A DNA stretch of 64,000 bases, from the NCBI RefSeq assembly GCF_019578655.1, contig NC_063261.1, forward strand, positions 29,057,126-29,121,125. The letters are read 5' to 3'. Within the stretch, counting starts at the first letter, position 1, and the number at the start of each line of letters is the position of its first letter. This document shows positions 23,701 through 37,514 of the stretch, one piece after another. The position numbers were made by a program, and so were the translations under genes. This stretch comes from Ricinus communis (Eukaryota; Streptophyta; Magnoliopsida; Malpighiales; Euphorbiaceae). The notes under the pieces are model-generated. The model had not been told where the DNA came from. It was given only the letters and a program-made list of their open reading frames with translations, and ran no database searches.

Positions 23701-24401
23701 CATCACCAATGGGAATAACACATGTTCTAGTTTGTTAATCTGAAGTTTCAGTTAAGGCTAGTGGAAAGGTAATACTTAAATTTTTCTTTTTTTATATATT
23801 TATATATGTATTCTTAAAATACTTTTGAGTTATCTATAGTACGCTAATGATATTGTGCCATTGTGAAAAATGAATTGTTAGATTACAAAAAACTATTTAG
23901 TTGATAAATTGATCAAAATAATTAAAACTAGTAACTAGTATTTTAATAAATGTGCCGCATTATAACACCTTTTTTTTATGTAACTGATAAATATAATTGT
24001 AAAAGTCAACTGATTAAAACATCCACATCCTAATGCCAACCCAATAATTTGTTTCTTTTTTAAATTTCTAGCACTGCAAAAAGAAAAGGTTGAGGAAAAG
24101 ACAAAGGAGTGCAACTGGGACATAACACTTAACTAGAAATTTTTTATAGTAAGTAAAATTTTATATATAAGTGTTTCTTTTATTAAATTTTTACACAAAA
24201 TACTCATGTATATGCATATGCTTATTTTTAAAAATAACATTTCATGATTGCTTTTTGTAGGATTATAACTCCCATAGCGTTTCATCAGATTAACAATATT
24301 TTCATCAGAAAATAGATAAGTCGTATATCACTTATGCTGAATATCTAGAGACCGAGTTTAACACCTTATAATCATTTTTAGATGTTGGTTTTACCACAAT
24401 T
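20796..24401 (+). pseudogene. CACTA (TNP2-type) transposase, part 2
   Basis: Continuation of the frame cut at 14017. Recognisable pieces in order are: YYKRHEQATHC and SRWKSNPTS (zinc-like segment); PGPKGPSNDIDVYMQPTI and LKDLWDNG; RATILWTFNDFPMV; the hallmark RHNLDIIHIEKNICDNVIGT (about 21655-21715); then GKVCNKARLEGSI...ECITFC (about 22185-22265, DUF4218-like); and a DUF4216-like stretch with YYGSLTYVIELHYT (about 22890-22940). The order matches plant En/Spm-type TNP2 proteins. Many stops and frame changes make it non-functional. The segment ends at the solo LTR at 24402. Confidence 0.85.
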
Positions 24402-27400
24402 TGTTACGACTCGATCTGTGGGCCCGTGATCGGCACTAGAGAATGGGTAGGTTTAAGGCCACCAAATTCCGTAGTAAGCCTGAATATCCACTAACTCAAT
24501 CAAATTAAAAATTCAGACTCAATCCAAAGCACTGATTCACAATTAACCTTAACCATCAAATCCTACATTCTTAATACGGTCTACCAGCATAATTAGGCAA
24601 GACTTGAATTTACATAAAATTACAAACTAACAGTCTAAAATTTCTACTGTGGAGAATCTAAAATTTTACAAGCCAAACATACCAAAATCAATTACATCAA
24701 CCCGATGATGAAGGAGTTGGGCTACTAGATAAGAACTGCGGAAAGACTAACAATCACCTGAAATACAGTGAAATTGAGACTGTCAGTCTCGAGAATGAGT
24801 TAAAATCATATATTCCAAAAACGACTATGAACACTTCAATAAAATATTTGCTTAATTTAAAATAAAAATACATGTCATGCTATGCTTCTGTAAATTAAAA
24901 TAAATAAATTTATATTTCATACCACGGGTTGGAGTTCTTTAACAAAACCCTAATCCCAACACTAACATCTCGACTCTCATTCTAACAGAACTGGGGCCCA
25001 GAGAGCGAAGCTCGACTAGAGTCCTTAAGTTCAGTCCGGTCACACTATTAGTCTTAGCCTTTTGGCTCTCTTACTCCAATAAGACTGGCGCCCAGAGAGC
25101 GAAGCTCGACCAGGGTCCTTAACTCTAGTCCGGTCACTTAGGTTTCTAAATAAGCCGGCGCCCAAAGAGCAATGCTTGACCAGGGCAAGTCCTAAATTTA
25201 CCTTTTAAAATTTATATTTTTTTTACTATCTGTTTCAGATTTATATCGGTGCAACTCATCAAATAGCATGTTATACAGCCGTCCCATCTCGAGTAAGCAA
25301 GAAATTAATAAAATCATAATGCAGAAAATGAAATATATATAGATAGTAAATAACAAATAATTAAAATATTAATCATTTAATCAAAGATATCGCATAAAAA
25401 TCTTAGTATGAAACTCGTAAGCAGATATATGATTTTAACTCACAATTTTGACCGACCTCCTAGCTTTGCTCCGATGCCTCGGATGGAGCGAGCCAAATTG
25501 ACGAATCATCTCTTTCTTGACTCCAGTAGCAAGGCACATTGATAAATTTCAATCATCCCTCCATTTTCAAACATCAAGGCACATGTCTAGATCATCAGTA
25601 GCAAATATGCACAACCATGCTCCAAATAGACCATTATCCACTCTAAATCCATTACGGACGGAATCAGGATGTGCCCCTACTAAAAAAATTTACATGCTCC
25701 AATATTATAACCCATAATTACATTAGGACAGCCCAAATCATCATACCCACCCAAACCAAGTGCAAGCCCCACCAGCAAGCACACTAAATTTTTGACTAGA
25801 TCTTGTATGATAAGGCATTTTAAGAACTCTTACAACTCTTGCTTTTACATAACAAATAACCATCTCAAATTCTATAAAAGAAACTGCATTGCTATTACCA
25901 ACATTATTGTCAGCATTAACAACTTTTGCTTTTGATGAGAATAACTAATTCCTGCAAATCCTCACACCTTAAAAAACATCAGCAACAATATCAATACCCA
26001 AAACCATATCCGAAAGTAGCGAGCTGTGCGAGGAAGAAGGGTAATGCTTAAGAGGAACAAGAGCTAGCTTAAACAGAACTCTATTCCCTACACCTAACAC
26101 CACTGTAGCCGACGCTGCAACCGCCACCTGCAACTTGTGATTTTTCTCAACCCCATCTAATTCCCCCACCGTCTGATCTCCTACCGAAAATGAATGCTGC
26201 CCTACTTTTCTGCTTCATTTCCGCCCTCTAATCGACCCAGCACCGCCTCTACTAAGAACGATGATTTGCATGCTGGAGATCTTAAGAATATCCCTAGCCG
26301 ATGATTTGTTGAGATATTGTAGTTTACTGGGAGAGATACAATTTCTAGTCTTTGCGGCCGCTGCTGCATTGCATGGCGTTCTCATCGCATGCACCATCGA
26401 CTCCCATCCTCATTGCATGTACCATTATCTGCTATCTTCATCGCTTGTCGTTCATCACTCACCATTAGTTGCTTGCCATTTGATACCTGTATTGAATATC
26501 AACATCTAGTGCTTCCTTCAGTTCTTCCACGAACTTGTCTAACCCTACTTTTATTCTTAATGACATCGTATTATTCTTTCTCTTCAACCAACAATATGCT
26601 TGTTCAACTCAACCTCTGCAAAAGTTGTAATCAAATAGAGTAGCTTCCCCGCAGCAACTGAAACCAGCAACCACTTTCTTTCTTTCTTTTCTTCTATCGC
26701 CAATAGGTCCCCCAACTTTCTCTTACTACCATTTAATCCCTCAACTTCTTTAATTACCAACAATTTCGTGCATAAAAATTTCTGATTAACCCTTTAACTT
26801 TTCTTTAGCTTTTCAATTAAGCCCCTAACTATTTAATTTGGGCCAAAACAGAATTATTGAAAATATATAATTACTTCTTTACCCTTGCTTTTAAATATAA
26901 AATTATCAAAAAACCCTTGCCAACATATTTAATTACAAAAATACCAAACATACAAATTTTCATTAAAACCCCATATTAATGAATTATATTTTTAATCCTT
27001 ATTACAAAAAAAATTTCAATTTAATCCTAACACAATTAATTTAATTAATCAATTTGCTAAATATTTTTCAATTAAAATTAACACCATTAGCTAATTAAAA
27101 TGTCATTTCCCTAAAAATTATTTTATAAAAATATCCTTTACTAATTCTTTCATAACTTTCAATATAGAAATTAATTTATATATTCATATTGAGGAAAAAT
27201 TGAATGACCGAAAATATAATTTATTTTTCAAAGAATTTACTTAATTAATTTTTTTTAAAAAAATCAAACAAAATATATATACAAAGTAATTTCCTTATTT
27301 TGTCTAGCATTAAAATTCTATTTAAATCATTCTAATTAAATTAAATAAAAATAAAATAAAATTAATCTAAGTAAAAATTTATTTATTTATTATTAATAAT

Positions 27401-27434
27401 ATTTTATTATTAAAAAAAAATTCCGGGTATTATA
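24402..27434 (-). repeat. Solo chromovirus-type gypsy LTR in the CACTA element
   Basis: It begins tgttacgactcgatctgtggg and ends ttccgggtattata on plus, matching the outer parts of the LTRs at 14018 and 19119. Flanking CAATT occurs on both sides (24397-24401 and 27435-27439), consistent with a 5-bp target duplication, although the terminal CA of the LTR appears lost. At 3.0 kb it is nearly twice as long as its relatives. The extra parts are about 24755-25445, containing short tandem repeats, and a divergent middle (25500-26690). No internal region is attached, so it is a solo LTR formed by LTR-LTR recombination. Confidence 0.7.
24990..25190. repeat. Tandem phrase repeats inside solo LTR
   Basis: Three imperfect copies of a phrase with core CCCAGAGAGCGAAGCTCGAC followed by gtcctta and gtccggtcac (near 24990, 25085 and 25153), separated by unique bases. 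They are not present in the two LTRs at 14018 and 19119. Confidence 0.75.
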
Positions 27435-28720
27435 CAATTACTCTGATGATAAGTTATATGTGTAGACTCGTTTTTCATATTGGACGTCTACATTAAGGAA
27501 TAGTGTATTTAATAAATATCACTCTTTTAAAGAGCATTGCAACCATCATCTGTCATGCGTATTACCTTCTGTTTGGAAGAATATGGTGATTAAATGGAGA
27601 ACGAAAGATTGGAAAGTAAATATATCCAATTTTTATCTATTCATATTTTAGCTTTTTATATTTTAGTATTCTTTTTGCATTTATGTGAAGTACAAGTATT
27701 TTAATTTATTGATGAAATTTTGTAGATTAAAATAGAGGAAATAGTCAAAATCGACTAAAGTCTGAATTGATTACAATAATTGGATTAATGCCAGCAAAAA
27801 GATACCGAGCAGATATGATATAATTTTTTAAGTTATTGATAATATTTAATGCATGAATCTTTAAATTATATTGCTATATTTTCTTTATGAAATGATTTCA
27901 TCTTTAAAAAAAAATTGGTAAAAGAGCTAAGTGCAATTTACCTATGGAAGAAAATTCGTATAAGAAAAGATGGTTCTTGAGCTATTGAAAAAGCAAAAAT
28001 ATTTTATGTAACAAGCTAAATTCTTTTTTAGTTTCTTTAAGATTCTTAAATTTAGTCAAATTTTCATATTTTCCCTATATTTGTTTTAGGATAAGATAGA
28101 ATCAATAAAATCAGTTGTAACATTAAAAGACACTTCCATAAATAAATAGGACATTTATCATGATGTGACTGGAGAACCAAGTCATGGAGCCTCTTCATTT
28201 AGAGATTTTAGCAAGCGATATGCTGAAGAAGATATAAAAAAAAAAAATAATAAAGAATGATACAATCAGTTCAAAAAAATAGAAGATGAGCATAATGAAC
28301 CCAAAAATCAGATACCCAGTATCATTCATTAGATTTTACAGTCTTATCGTATTACACAAACTAGTGGAAAAATATCTACAGCATAACCATCTCATAGAGT
28401 ACGATATAATCTCTTTATTTCTCTAATATAAGTTGAACTTTCCTCATTTTAATTTTTTTTTTTATATTCTTCACTTCTTAATATAAAATTGAAAAACATA
28501 TTCACTTATAAATATTTTTAAATTATTTTTTTGGAGTATCTTTCACAACTAAATACTTTCACAAATTTTAAAAATATTTTAACATAATAAAAATAACATT
28601 TAGAAAATAAATATTTTTTCCTATAGGTTGATGTCAATTATAAAGGTGGAAATAAAAATTAAGATGCAAATCTTTCAGAAAATATTTCAAAATGATGATG
28701 ATTGAATTTTTAAATTAGTT
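27435..28720 (+). pseudogene. CACTA transposon, part 3 (C-terminal coding remnant)
   Basis: The CACTA remnant resumes after the solo LTR. It contains degenerate pieces such as WKNMVIKWRTKDWK, VTGEPSHGASSFRDFSKR and KKIEDEHNE, similar to the tail region of plant CACTA proteins, with stops and AT-rich introns between them. The stretch 28721-29022 has no recognisable content. No CACTA terminus was found with confidence. Confidence 0.55.
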
Positions 28721-29022
28721 TTTATAAGTTTACGATCATTGGTTGTTAGTCTCTTGAAGTACTGGTATTATTTTATTCTTTATGTCTTTTCCTTTTTATA
28801 TATCAGTCGCAATGGTGCAATTATATGTAAAATCTCTTTTATCCTTAGATTGGTAAGGATGTTTTTTCATTATCTTTAAGATTTTTCTTAAGCATATTTT
28901 TCTCTTGTTATTAATAAATTTAAATATTTTATAAATTATCAAATAATATAATCAACTCTAGTTTTTTATTTGACATCTAAAATTTATATTTTTATTTTAG
29001 ATAAGTATTACTAATTGCAATA

Positions 29023-30501
29023 TGATATGCATCATATTATACATATTTACATGCTCAATTGTTTATATTTTTGTGCATAGTTATCTCGTTTTATGCTAGA
29101 ATCACCTGTCTTTTGGTTCCTTTCACGTTTCAGGTCATTATCGAGGGATATTATCAATAATCGAGGAAAATCCGTGCAATTACGGACTAAAATCCATCAA
29201 ATTGAGCAAGGACTAGTATTCCAAGATTGAGCACGGCTTGGACTCCAGCCGTGCTGAATCATCAAATAGTTGCCCTCCAAGAGTGCCATTTTGGCACAGT
29301 TTCTGAAATCACCACGGCCTCCACCACGGCCCGTGGTGGATCAGCACCGGCTAGGGCACGGCTTGGAAGAAGTCAACAAATGCGGAACGCGGAGGTCCAG
29401 CACGGCCTGGACTCCGCCCATGCTGATCAGCACGGGCTTGACCACGGATGTGCTGAAGGAACTATATAGGCAAAAACGATTTGCTGAATTAGGGTTCGAT
29501 TTTCTGACTTGATCTCCATTATACAAGCTTAGACCATCTTCTTCCGGACTTCAATACTCGACCTTAGAAGATTATTTCATCCATTGAAGGAAGGATTACA
29601 ACTGTTTTAACATCAAATTGAAGATCAAGATAAAATTTGGAAGAATTTAAGAGGCAAATTAGGGTTTACTATTCTGAATTGGGAATTTAGGGTTTCTCAT
29701 CCAAGTTGAAGAAGAAGGGTCTACATGCCTTTAATTTACTTTTCTGAATCTATTCTTTATTTTGTGTTGCTTATTAGTATGAGTAACTAAATTGTCAAAC
29801 CCATTTGGAGTTCCTATGTTGTTGGATTGATTTTAATGCTCATGAGATTTTGATTATCAATGCTTATTTCTTTTTGCTTTCATTATTAATGAGAAATCAC
29901 TTTATTCATGAGACGTTCTGAGTTGTGGTATTCAAATTGCTTTATGTAATTGAGAAATTCATTTAGTAATTGGAAATTTGAATAGCAAGAACTGGTTAAT
30001 GATCACTTAGAGATAAGTGTAATTAATTAGTCGGATTAAGAATTAATAAAGCTTAATAGAGGCGGGTTAAATCTTAATGCTAATCGAATAATCGATCATT
30101 AGGAAGAGATTCCAACTTTAGGTTATTAGGTTTAGGAATTCGGTTATCTCGAGAGGGAGACCAAATTCAGTTAAGACTTCGTCCATGGGTAATTGCAATT
30201 GATAATCAATATAATCTTTATCTTCACTAAAATCTAACTAGCTTAGGTCCCCTAGGGTTTGCTTTTTCCTTCGAGAGTTTTTCTAAATCCTTTCAGATTA
30301 TTTGACATTTAATTAATTATTTATTCATATTTAATCATAGCATAATACTTCATTGATTTTGTTTAGGTTAGATAACATAAGACGCTGCAGTAGGTCTAGA
30401 ATCACCCTTTCCGGAGAATACGACCTTGATACTGACCATTTGTACTAGTCTGCATTGATAGGTTCATTATCTTAGATTTTAGCTACACAAATAGCATATC
30501 A
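29023..30501 (+). repeat. Solo Athila-like LTR
   Basis: 1479 bp. It begins TGATATGCATCATATT and ends GCATATCA, resembling on plus the LTRs at 3230 and 8005. It shares the rule of repeated CACGGC words (29230-29440), the gaattcggttatctcgag box (30130-30150) and the tail ending tagctacac. The flanks CAATA (29018-29022) and CAACA (30502-30506) agree at four of five bases, consistent with an old target duplication. No internal sequence is attached. Confidence 0.7.
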
Positions 30502-30819
30502 CAACAACATTATTTTAGTCCTCGAAAATAAAGCAAGTTGATTAAAACTTGAGGTTGACACTATAACTAGTAGCAAATGGTCATTTTTAGTGATGAAAAT
30601 ATTGTTGACATCACAAAAATTATAGTTATTGCGAAAAAATAATATATTGTTGCTGTTAAAATGACGCTAAAATTTTCTATCAAAATAATGATATTTGCAA
30701 CGAACAATTTTAAAAAGCATTAGCGATGATTTCTAAAAAAACACAAAATGGATGATTTTTTATATGAGAAAGTGAGGCAAAATAAATAGATAAACTAGTT
30801 TTTAAAGCAAAACCGCATC
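30502..30819. other. Possible CACTA subterminal repeat zone
   Basis: Several short related words (tagtgatgaaaat, ttgcaacgaacaattt, ttagcgatgatttc) recall the subterminal repeats of CACTA elements. The terminal CACTA motif is not identifiable. It could be unrelated AT-rich spacer. Confidence 0.3.
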
Positions 30820-31102
30820 TGTCACAGCCGTATTTTAAATAATAATTTATATGCATTAACATATCATTAAACATGTTATTTGCATCATAATTTTGTGTAA
30901 CACCTTTCACTATATTAAGTGGTAGAAGTAGAGTTTATGGGTATTTCAAAAAGTGAGGACAAAATTGTAAGAATAGTTAGAGGAGTTATTTGTAGTATAA
31001 GTTTGAGTGAGGGATTAATTGATTGATAGAATTTATAGTGAGGGTTGTATGGGGAGGAAAGTTATAAGGACAAGTGGCACCTTAAAGAGAGTGATAAGTG
31101 GC

Positions 31103-31133
<31 letters not shown>

Positions 31134-33057
31134 TGAAAAAATGAGTGAGGAATCTCTACCATCACCACTTCATTTCCTTTTCTTTCTTTCTTCTTCTATT
31201 CTTTTTTTTTCTTTTTCTCAAACTCCATTAACATAATTTGAAGCTTTTGATAGAGAAGATAATTAAGATTTGGAGAAAGTTTTATTGTTGATAGATTTAA
31301 TTGAAGAGCAAGAAGTTTAATAGAGGTGAGTTTATCTTTAACTATCTATTTGAGTGATTAAGTTAGGTTTTTGGGTAATTTAGAAAAAACTTAATTTGAA
31401 CCTGTAGCATTGTAATTAGGACATTATATAGCATGAATCATGCGTAATTTTGTAAAAAAATATATCATTTGATGTTTGATTACATGAATTATAGATATTT
31501 GCATGTTGCTGATTTTTTACCTATGTAAAACAGTCTCGGCATTTTGACTATAACTTGAGTTATAAGAGTCCACATTTAGTGAATTTAGTGTCTATGGAAA
31601 CTTGAAGATGTCATCTATAAGTCTACAAAATTTCATGAGAAAATTTATCCATTTGATTGGTCATTTAAGAGACAACTTTTTACTGCTCTGCTGAAACGGG
31701 AATTGGAGCAGCTGTACTAAAATTATCATAACTTTCTTTATATAAATGATTTTGAGGTGATTCTTTATACAGTTTGTAAATGGATGTAAGTATGATTCTA
31801 GAAAATATGAGATTTTTATTAATTGTATATAATTTCTGGCATAATTTTAAATTTAGTTACTGTAAACTGCCTACAAAAATAAACAAACTGTCATGTTATC
31901 ATTCATTTCATGCATCATATTAAATCAAGTATTGAATTGCAGATATATATATGCCTTTTTATTGATTGTACTTTGTATTGAATATATGACAATATGTGTG
32001 TCCAAGGGCAAAGAAGTGGTAAAAAGAGAGGAATAAGACTATCTTATTGTCCTATAAATTTTTGTAAGTATTTAATAGACTAAACTTTGTGTATATGAGT
32101 AGGAATTACTATGTTTGATTATTTGACATATTCTTAGATGATTGAATTGGTGTTTGCTATGCTCTTGGCTTGTTGAGTAGTAATGAATAAATTGATACTT
32201 GTGAATTATGAATTGGATGAGATATTACTTGAGTTGAGACTTTGTGAATTAATTGTGATGTGTTTATGAAGTGAAGTGAATTAATTCTGATTTGAGGAAA
32301 GGATGACTTTCGGATTCATAGGTGTGTAATCGGAAAAGCTGAGCTGGGGGGATAGCTACCAGAGTATGTGAGATGGCAAGACTGAGCCGGCAGATAGTCT
32401 CGTCCGGTAGCCACCGAAACATGAATTAAGTGAGAAAATGTGAGATTAAGTCATCCGACCCTAATTTTATGGAAATTAATGTAAAATGGAATTGTTTGTT
32501 TGGTTGAAATATTGAATTGGTTGAGTTTGAAATTATTTGTGAATTAATTGTATGATTTATATGCTTAATATAACTTTGGTAATTTTTTCCTAATATACTA
32601 TTGTTTAGTAAATTAAATGCTTATTAAATTGTCAGCTCATCCCTTGGCAATATTTTTTTTCCTTCTAGGTTAGCACAATTATAGATAGCTTTAACTGTGT
32701 ATTGCTCCCTTTTGCATCGGTTAACATTATCAGGTGGGCCAGATGAGTTATCTCGAGCATAGGGGCATTTTGGGTACTTGGTATATTTAATTTATGTATA
32801 TTAAGTTTGTGATGCTCCATAAGTTTATAAATATATGTTGGAATTATGTAATAATATACGTTTATGAAATTAAAGATATTGATCTCATTAATACTAGTTT
32901 GATAAAATTTTCATTATATTTTCTTTATGAAATGTTTTTAGTCCATATTTAATATGTGTATCTAACTTAGCTTGGATTTAAAAACCCTTATAATGTTATT
33001 TACAAGTTAATTACATATTTTGATATTTATTTGGATGTTTTGAGTTTAGGCGTGACA
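30820..33057 (+). repeat. Solo chromovirus-type gypsy LTR
   Basis: 2238 bp with inverted ends TGTCAC...GTGACA. The flanks are GCATC (30815-30819) and ACATC (33058-33062), four of five bases alike. The part around 32300-32430 has the GC-richer block (gagccggcagatagtctcg) seen in such LTRs. It contains an AAT microsatellite at 31103-31132. No coding content. Confidence 0.6.
31103..31132. repeat. (AAT)n microsatellite
   Basis: About ten uninterrupted AAT units inside the solo LTR. Confidence 0.95.
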
Positions 33058-33391
33058 ACATCAATAGATTTTAAATAGATGAATAGTAGTTAACTAACTC
33101 AATAGCATATTTGAATAGATACTCAACTAAATATGGCAACTTGATCAAAATTTATAAAGAACAATAATCATATAATTCTAAGAAGAATCATGGCAAAGAC
33201 CTGGATCTAACATGCAATCTCACAGAGTTATTAGATTCAAAATCCTAGCATATAAATTTAGTGAAAATAACATCAGTTCAATAAAACATCACAAAAAACT
33301 TAAATATAATCATGTGAAACATATAAATTAATCTATAGACTATATAAAATAATACATATAATAATAATTATATATATATATAATAGGGAGA
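33058..33391. other. AT-rich spacer
   Basis: No gene or recognisable element seen; a short TA run lies at about 33366-33384. Confidence 0.6.
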
Positions 33392-34392
33392 TGTAAGAAT
33401 CCACACAAAAATATTTTTTTAATGAACGTGTCACAGTGAATTGCTCTTATTTGTTATTTATTTATTTTCAAAAGACAGGGAAACAAATTTTATTTTTTCT
33501 CCTATTTACTATGACAATGATTAGATATCAGGATTAAAACCTTAAGCATGTAACTAAATCACAGAAATAATCATAAAAAAGGAAAGGATGATGATATGTT
33601 TGAGTTCTTAAGAATAGGAGAGGAGATTGATCCAAAGATCAGGTGGGAAGCCAGAGTCTTTTAGGGTTTATGTTTACTTTCTAAAATTTCAGTACTTTGC
33701 CAAAGAATCTCACCGATCATTCTGTCTGTCTAGAATTGCCAACCTTCTGGCTTATGATTTCCTTTTCTATTTATGGAGGAAGTGGAGGAAACCTTAGAGG
33801 CCAGAATAATCATGCTTTTAATTATCGACAATTTCAAAGAATTATTGATAATTAAAGGGATTTATCAAAATCCTTTTTTGAACAATAAATATAAATTTTG
33901 AAATATTTAGGATAATAATCAATAAAAATCTATTTAATTATATAAAATTAATTAAAATCTAGATAATTATTAATGAAAACTTTCTAGAAAGCATATTTTA
34001 ATAATTATTGACGTTTAAAGTCAAAAAATACCAAAAAAAAAAAATGAAAATCCAAGTTTTGGGCCAATCAGCACTGTGTAAAGCAAATCGGCTCTACACA
34101 GAGTAGATCGGCTGTATGCAAAGCCGATTGGCTCAAGGTTAGCAACTTTTGAGATTTTTGCAATTTAGTCCCTGTACTTGGTGATTTGTCTGATTTTGAC
34201 CTTGAAGTTTAATTTTTTTTATCAATTTAGTCCATTTTGATTTTGAAAAGTAATATTTAGCTCAATTACTCATAATTCTAACCGGAAGTTTGACTCTCCT
34301 TAATTCCATGAGACTCAGAAAGAACATCAACTTTCATTGTCGAATTTTTCATAATTCCCTCGATATCTATATTCGAAAAACGAGTGCTTACA
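33392..34392 (-). repeat. LTR-like sequence, boundaries uncertain
   Basis: The ends could be TGTAAGAATCC (33392) and GTGCTTACA (34392), giving an inverted TGTAAG...CTTACA. On the minus strand the right end reads TGTAAGCACTCGTTTTTCG, a style common in plant LTRs. A region at 34050-34130 contains several copies of a cggct/gccgat-type word. No target duplication was found, so it may be a fragment. It truncates the LINE on its right. Confidence 0.4.
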
Positions 34393-34803
34393 CATTCCTA
34401 CCAATTTTTATTAGTCTCCATCTTCCTTGGATTACAACTTTTATAATTACATGAGAATGTTTCTCAATGCAAAGGACAAAAAGATAAGGGCACAAAAAGT
34501 CCCATTGCCTTACCCTTTGACTAGGCTTGAAAGCATCCAACACCACTGCATGATAACATTAATTAAGTACTCAGAAAAACCCACCTCATTAAAAGTATCA
34601 TGAATAATTTGCCAGTATAATTTATCTATGCCTTCACAAGATAAAACTTTATCGCAAGCCATCCTTGCACCCTTTTTTTCTTTCTCATTGAATGGATGAC
34701 TTTTTGAGAAATAACAATATTGTGAATAATGTGGCGTCTTGGCACAAAACTAGTTTGTGTTGGACCAATTAGTACTGGCATAATATCTTTAAATCTATTA
34801 ACC
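34393..34803 (-). pseudogene. L1-type LINE reverse transcriptase, downstream part
   Basis: The minus strand reads FKDIMPVLIGPTQTSFVP, RRHIIHNIVISQKVIHSM and a degenerate KAYDKLYW stretch. This is the finger/palm region of plant L1 reverse transcriptases (normally SFVPGR...IDLxKAYD). It connects to 37515-38130 through the frame KVVVNR|FKDIMP once the intervening transposon and one 9-bp duplication are removed. The catalytic YADD block is not present, because the sequence ends at the LTR-like unit at 34392. Confidence 0.8.
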
Positions 34804-37514
34804 CGCAAATTATAAGATGGACTCTGGTCCATATAGTTTTGTGGACTCAGGGGTCCATCCGACATCGTTTTGTTTGTAAAATATTTTACGTCAGCGCCTG
34901 ACACGTGGATCAGACCTTGACGCACGTCAACGTCTGACGTAGACGCTGATGCTTTTTTTTTTTTTGAAAAATAATTTATATTCATTGATTTTGTATTAAA
35001 TGTTCATTAACTTATGTTCATTAAACATGTGTTGAATGTTAATTATTTAAACGTAATATATTCATTGTTTGTTAATTTAATTTTGTTAAAAAGTTATGTG
35101 TACATAAATATTTGTAGTACAACTTTAGCTTGATTTTTTTTATTTACCAATTATATAAAGACAATTTATGTTATATATATATATATATATATATATTCAT
35201 TTGAGTGAATTAGTGGTATGATTTTTATTAATGATGAATATCTATTAACAAACTAATGAATATTAATATCTATAAATAATGAATGTTTATGTCAATTATA
35301 AAAAAAAAAAGATTCAATATACATTATAAGAAGAATAAAATTTTTCATAAATAATCAATACTTTTATTTAAGAATATTATGAATATTATATGTACAGATA
35401 ATGAACATTGCAGTACCAGATAATAAATATTAATATTAACATTGATGAATAATACATCAAATAAAATGAACATGAATATTAACCATAATGGATATTAAGT
35501 TTACAGATAATGAATATTTCAATATAAAAAAAATTAATTATTATAGAATATTACATCTAATGGACATTATACATATAGAAAATGAACATTTTAATATATA
35601 TGGTCTAATAAAATCTTTTTAACATGTGTTACTATATTATAGCACATATGATTTTAATTTTGGTATGTGTACTTATTATTGACACGTAAAATTTAAGTTT
35701 ATGTATAAATTTTAATATAATATTAATTTTTATAAATTATTTGATTATAATTTAAAAGAATTTAAAAATGATGAAAAAAACGGAGATAAAAGTTCTCGCG
35801 TTATACATTTTAGAAGTAGAATGCACCACATATCTTAGAAAGAAAATGCACCACACGTGTGTTATGGACTCGGGTCCATATAGAATCATAGACCGAGGTC
35901 CATGTTATAACAATTGGGGTTTGTACACAAATTATAAGATGGACTCATGTCTATGTAGCTTTATGGATCGAGAGGTCCATCCGGCATTGTTTTACTTGTA
36001 CAAAAATTTATATTTTAAGTTGTACATGTGCATCAAACATTAACACGCGTCAGACGCCGATGCGATTTTTTGAAAAATAATTTATATTCATTAATCTTTT
36101 AGTAAATTTTGATTAATTTATGTTCATTAAATATATGTTGAATGTTCATTGTTTAAACGTTTAATATTTATTATTTGATAAATTAATTTTGTTGAAAAGA
36201 TATGTATGTAATAATATAAATATTTGTAGTATAAATTTAGCTTGATGTTTTTTTGTTTACCAACTATGTAAGGACGATTTATGTTATGTCTATGTTATAT
36301 ATGTTCATTTGAATGAATTAGTGGGTATGATTTTCATCAATGACAAATATCCAGGGACAAACTAATGAATATTATACATAAATGAAGAATGTTTATATCA
36401 ACTATAAATTTTTTTAATATATATCACGAAAATAATAAAAACTTTCATAGATAATCAATATTTTTATTTGAGAATAGAACATTATAAATATATACAATAA
36501 GCATTGCAGTATTAGATAATGAACATTGATATTAACACTGATGAATAATACATTAAACAAACTGAACATAAATATTAACCATAATGAATATTAAGTTCAT
36601 AGATAACGGATATTTAAATACAAAGAAAATTAATTATTATAGAATATTAAATCTAATAGATATTATTCATATAGAAAATGAACATTTTAGTATATATAAA
36701 TGAACAAAAATAATTAATATATATATGGTCTAATAAATGTTCTTGACATATGTTACTATATTCTAACACATATGATTTTTAATTTTGACACGTGTATTTA
36801 TTACTGATATGTAGACTTCAAATTTATACATAATTATGTAGTTTTTCTATTAATTTATTTATAATTTATATATTTTTATACTAATAAAATTTTAAAATAT
36901 AAAAAACTAACAAAAAATGTTAAAAATATTTAATTTATTATTATTTTTAAATGTTTAAATTAATTATAAAATATTAAGATCTATTTAATTTTATATATAA
37001 ATTTAATTTATATTATTATTTATAATCAAAATAATTATGATGATCGTACAATATACGAGATAAATAAGTAACTTTCATAAATATATAAAATAATATATTT
37101 TAAATATTAATTTTAAATTTATTATTACAATTTAAAAAAATAAAATTCTTATGTGTCATAAATAAATACACATGTCAAAACAAAAGTATTTAAAATAGTA
37201 ACAGTAAAATAATTATAACAGTCATATAACACGTAAATAAATATTTATTCAATAAATTATTTTTAATATAATATTGATTTTTATAGATTTATTTTATTAT
37301 AATTTTAAGAAAAATTAAAAATGGTATAGTTTTTAAAAAGTAAAGAAGCCAACGTTTTTTTGAACATGTGAAATGTTATTTTCTTGATTGAAAGTGTGAG
37401 ATTCTCTCTTTCCCATTTTCAGTTTTAAATTACTAACATTGTTTCTTCCCATCACGTGTTTATGTACTCCGGTTTATATAAAATCTTACACCGAAATCCA
37501 TGTTATAACAATTG
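34804..37514. mobile_element. Mutator-like non-autonomous composite insertion in LINE
   Basis: Flanked by a perfect 9-bp direct repeat CTATTAACC (34795-34803 and 37515-37523), the duplication length typical of Mutator-like elements. The outer ends are imperfect inverted repeats around TTATAAGATGGACT and its partner CCATGTTATAACAATTG. It is made of two related copies in the same orientation, 34804-35916 and 35926-37514, separated by 9 bp (GGGTTTGTA). Each copy starts near AAATTATAAGATGGACTC and ends near ATGTTATAACAATTG. The interior is AT-rich with many TTCATT/AATGAA words and one GC-richer block of tgacgt-like words near 34885-34950. There is no coding capacity. Confidence 0.7.

Noticed and set aside
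25969..26643. Several 60-84-codon frames around 26 kb
   Set aside because: All lie within the long solo LTR, on both strands, without domain similarity.
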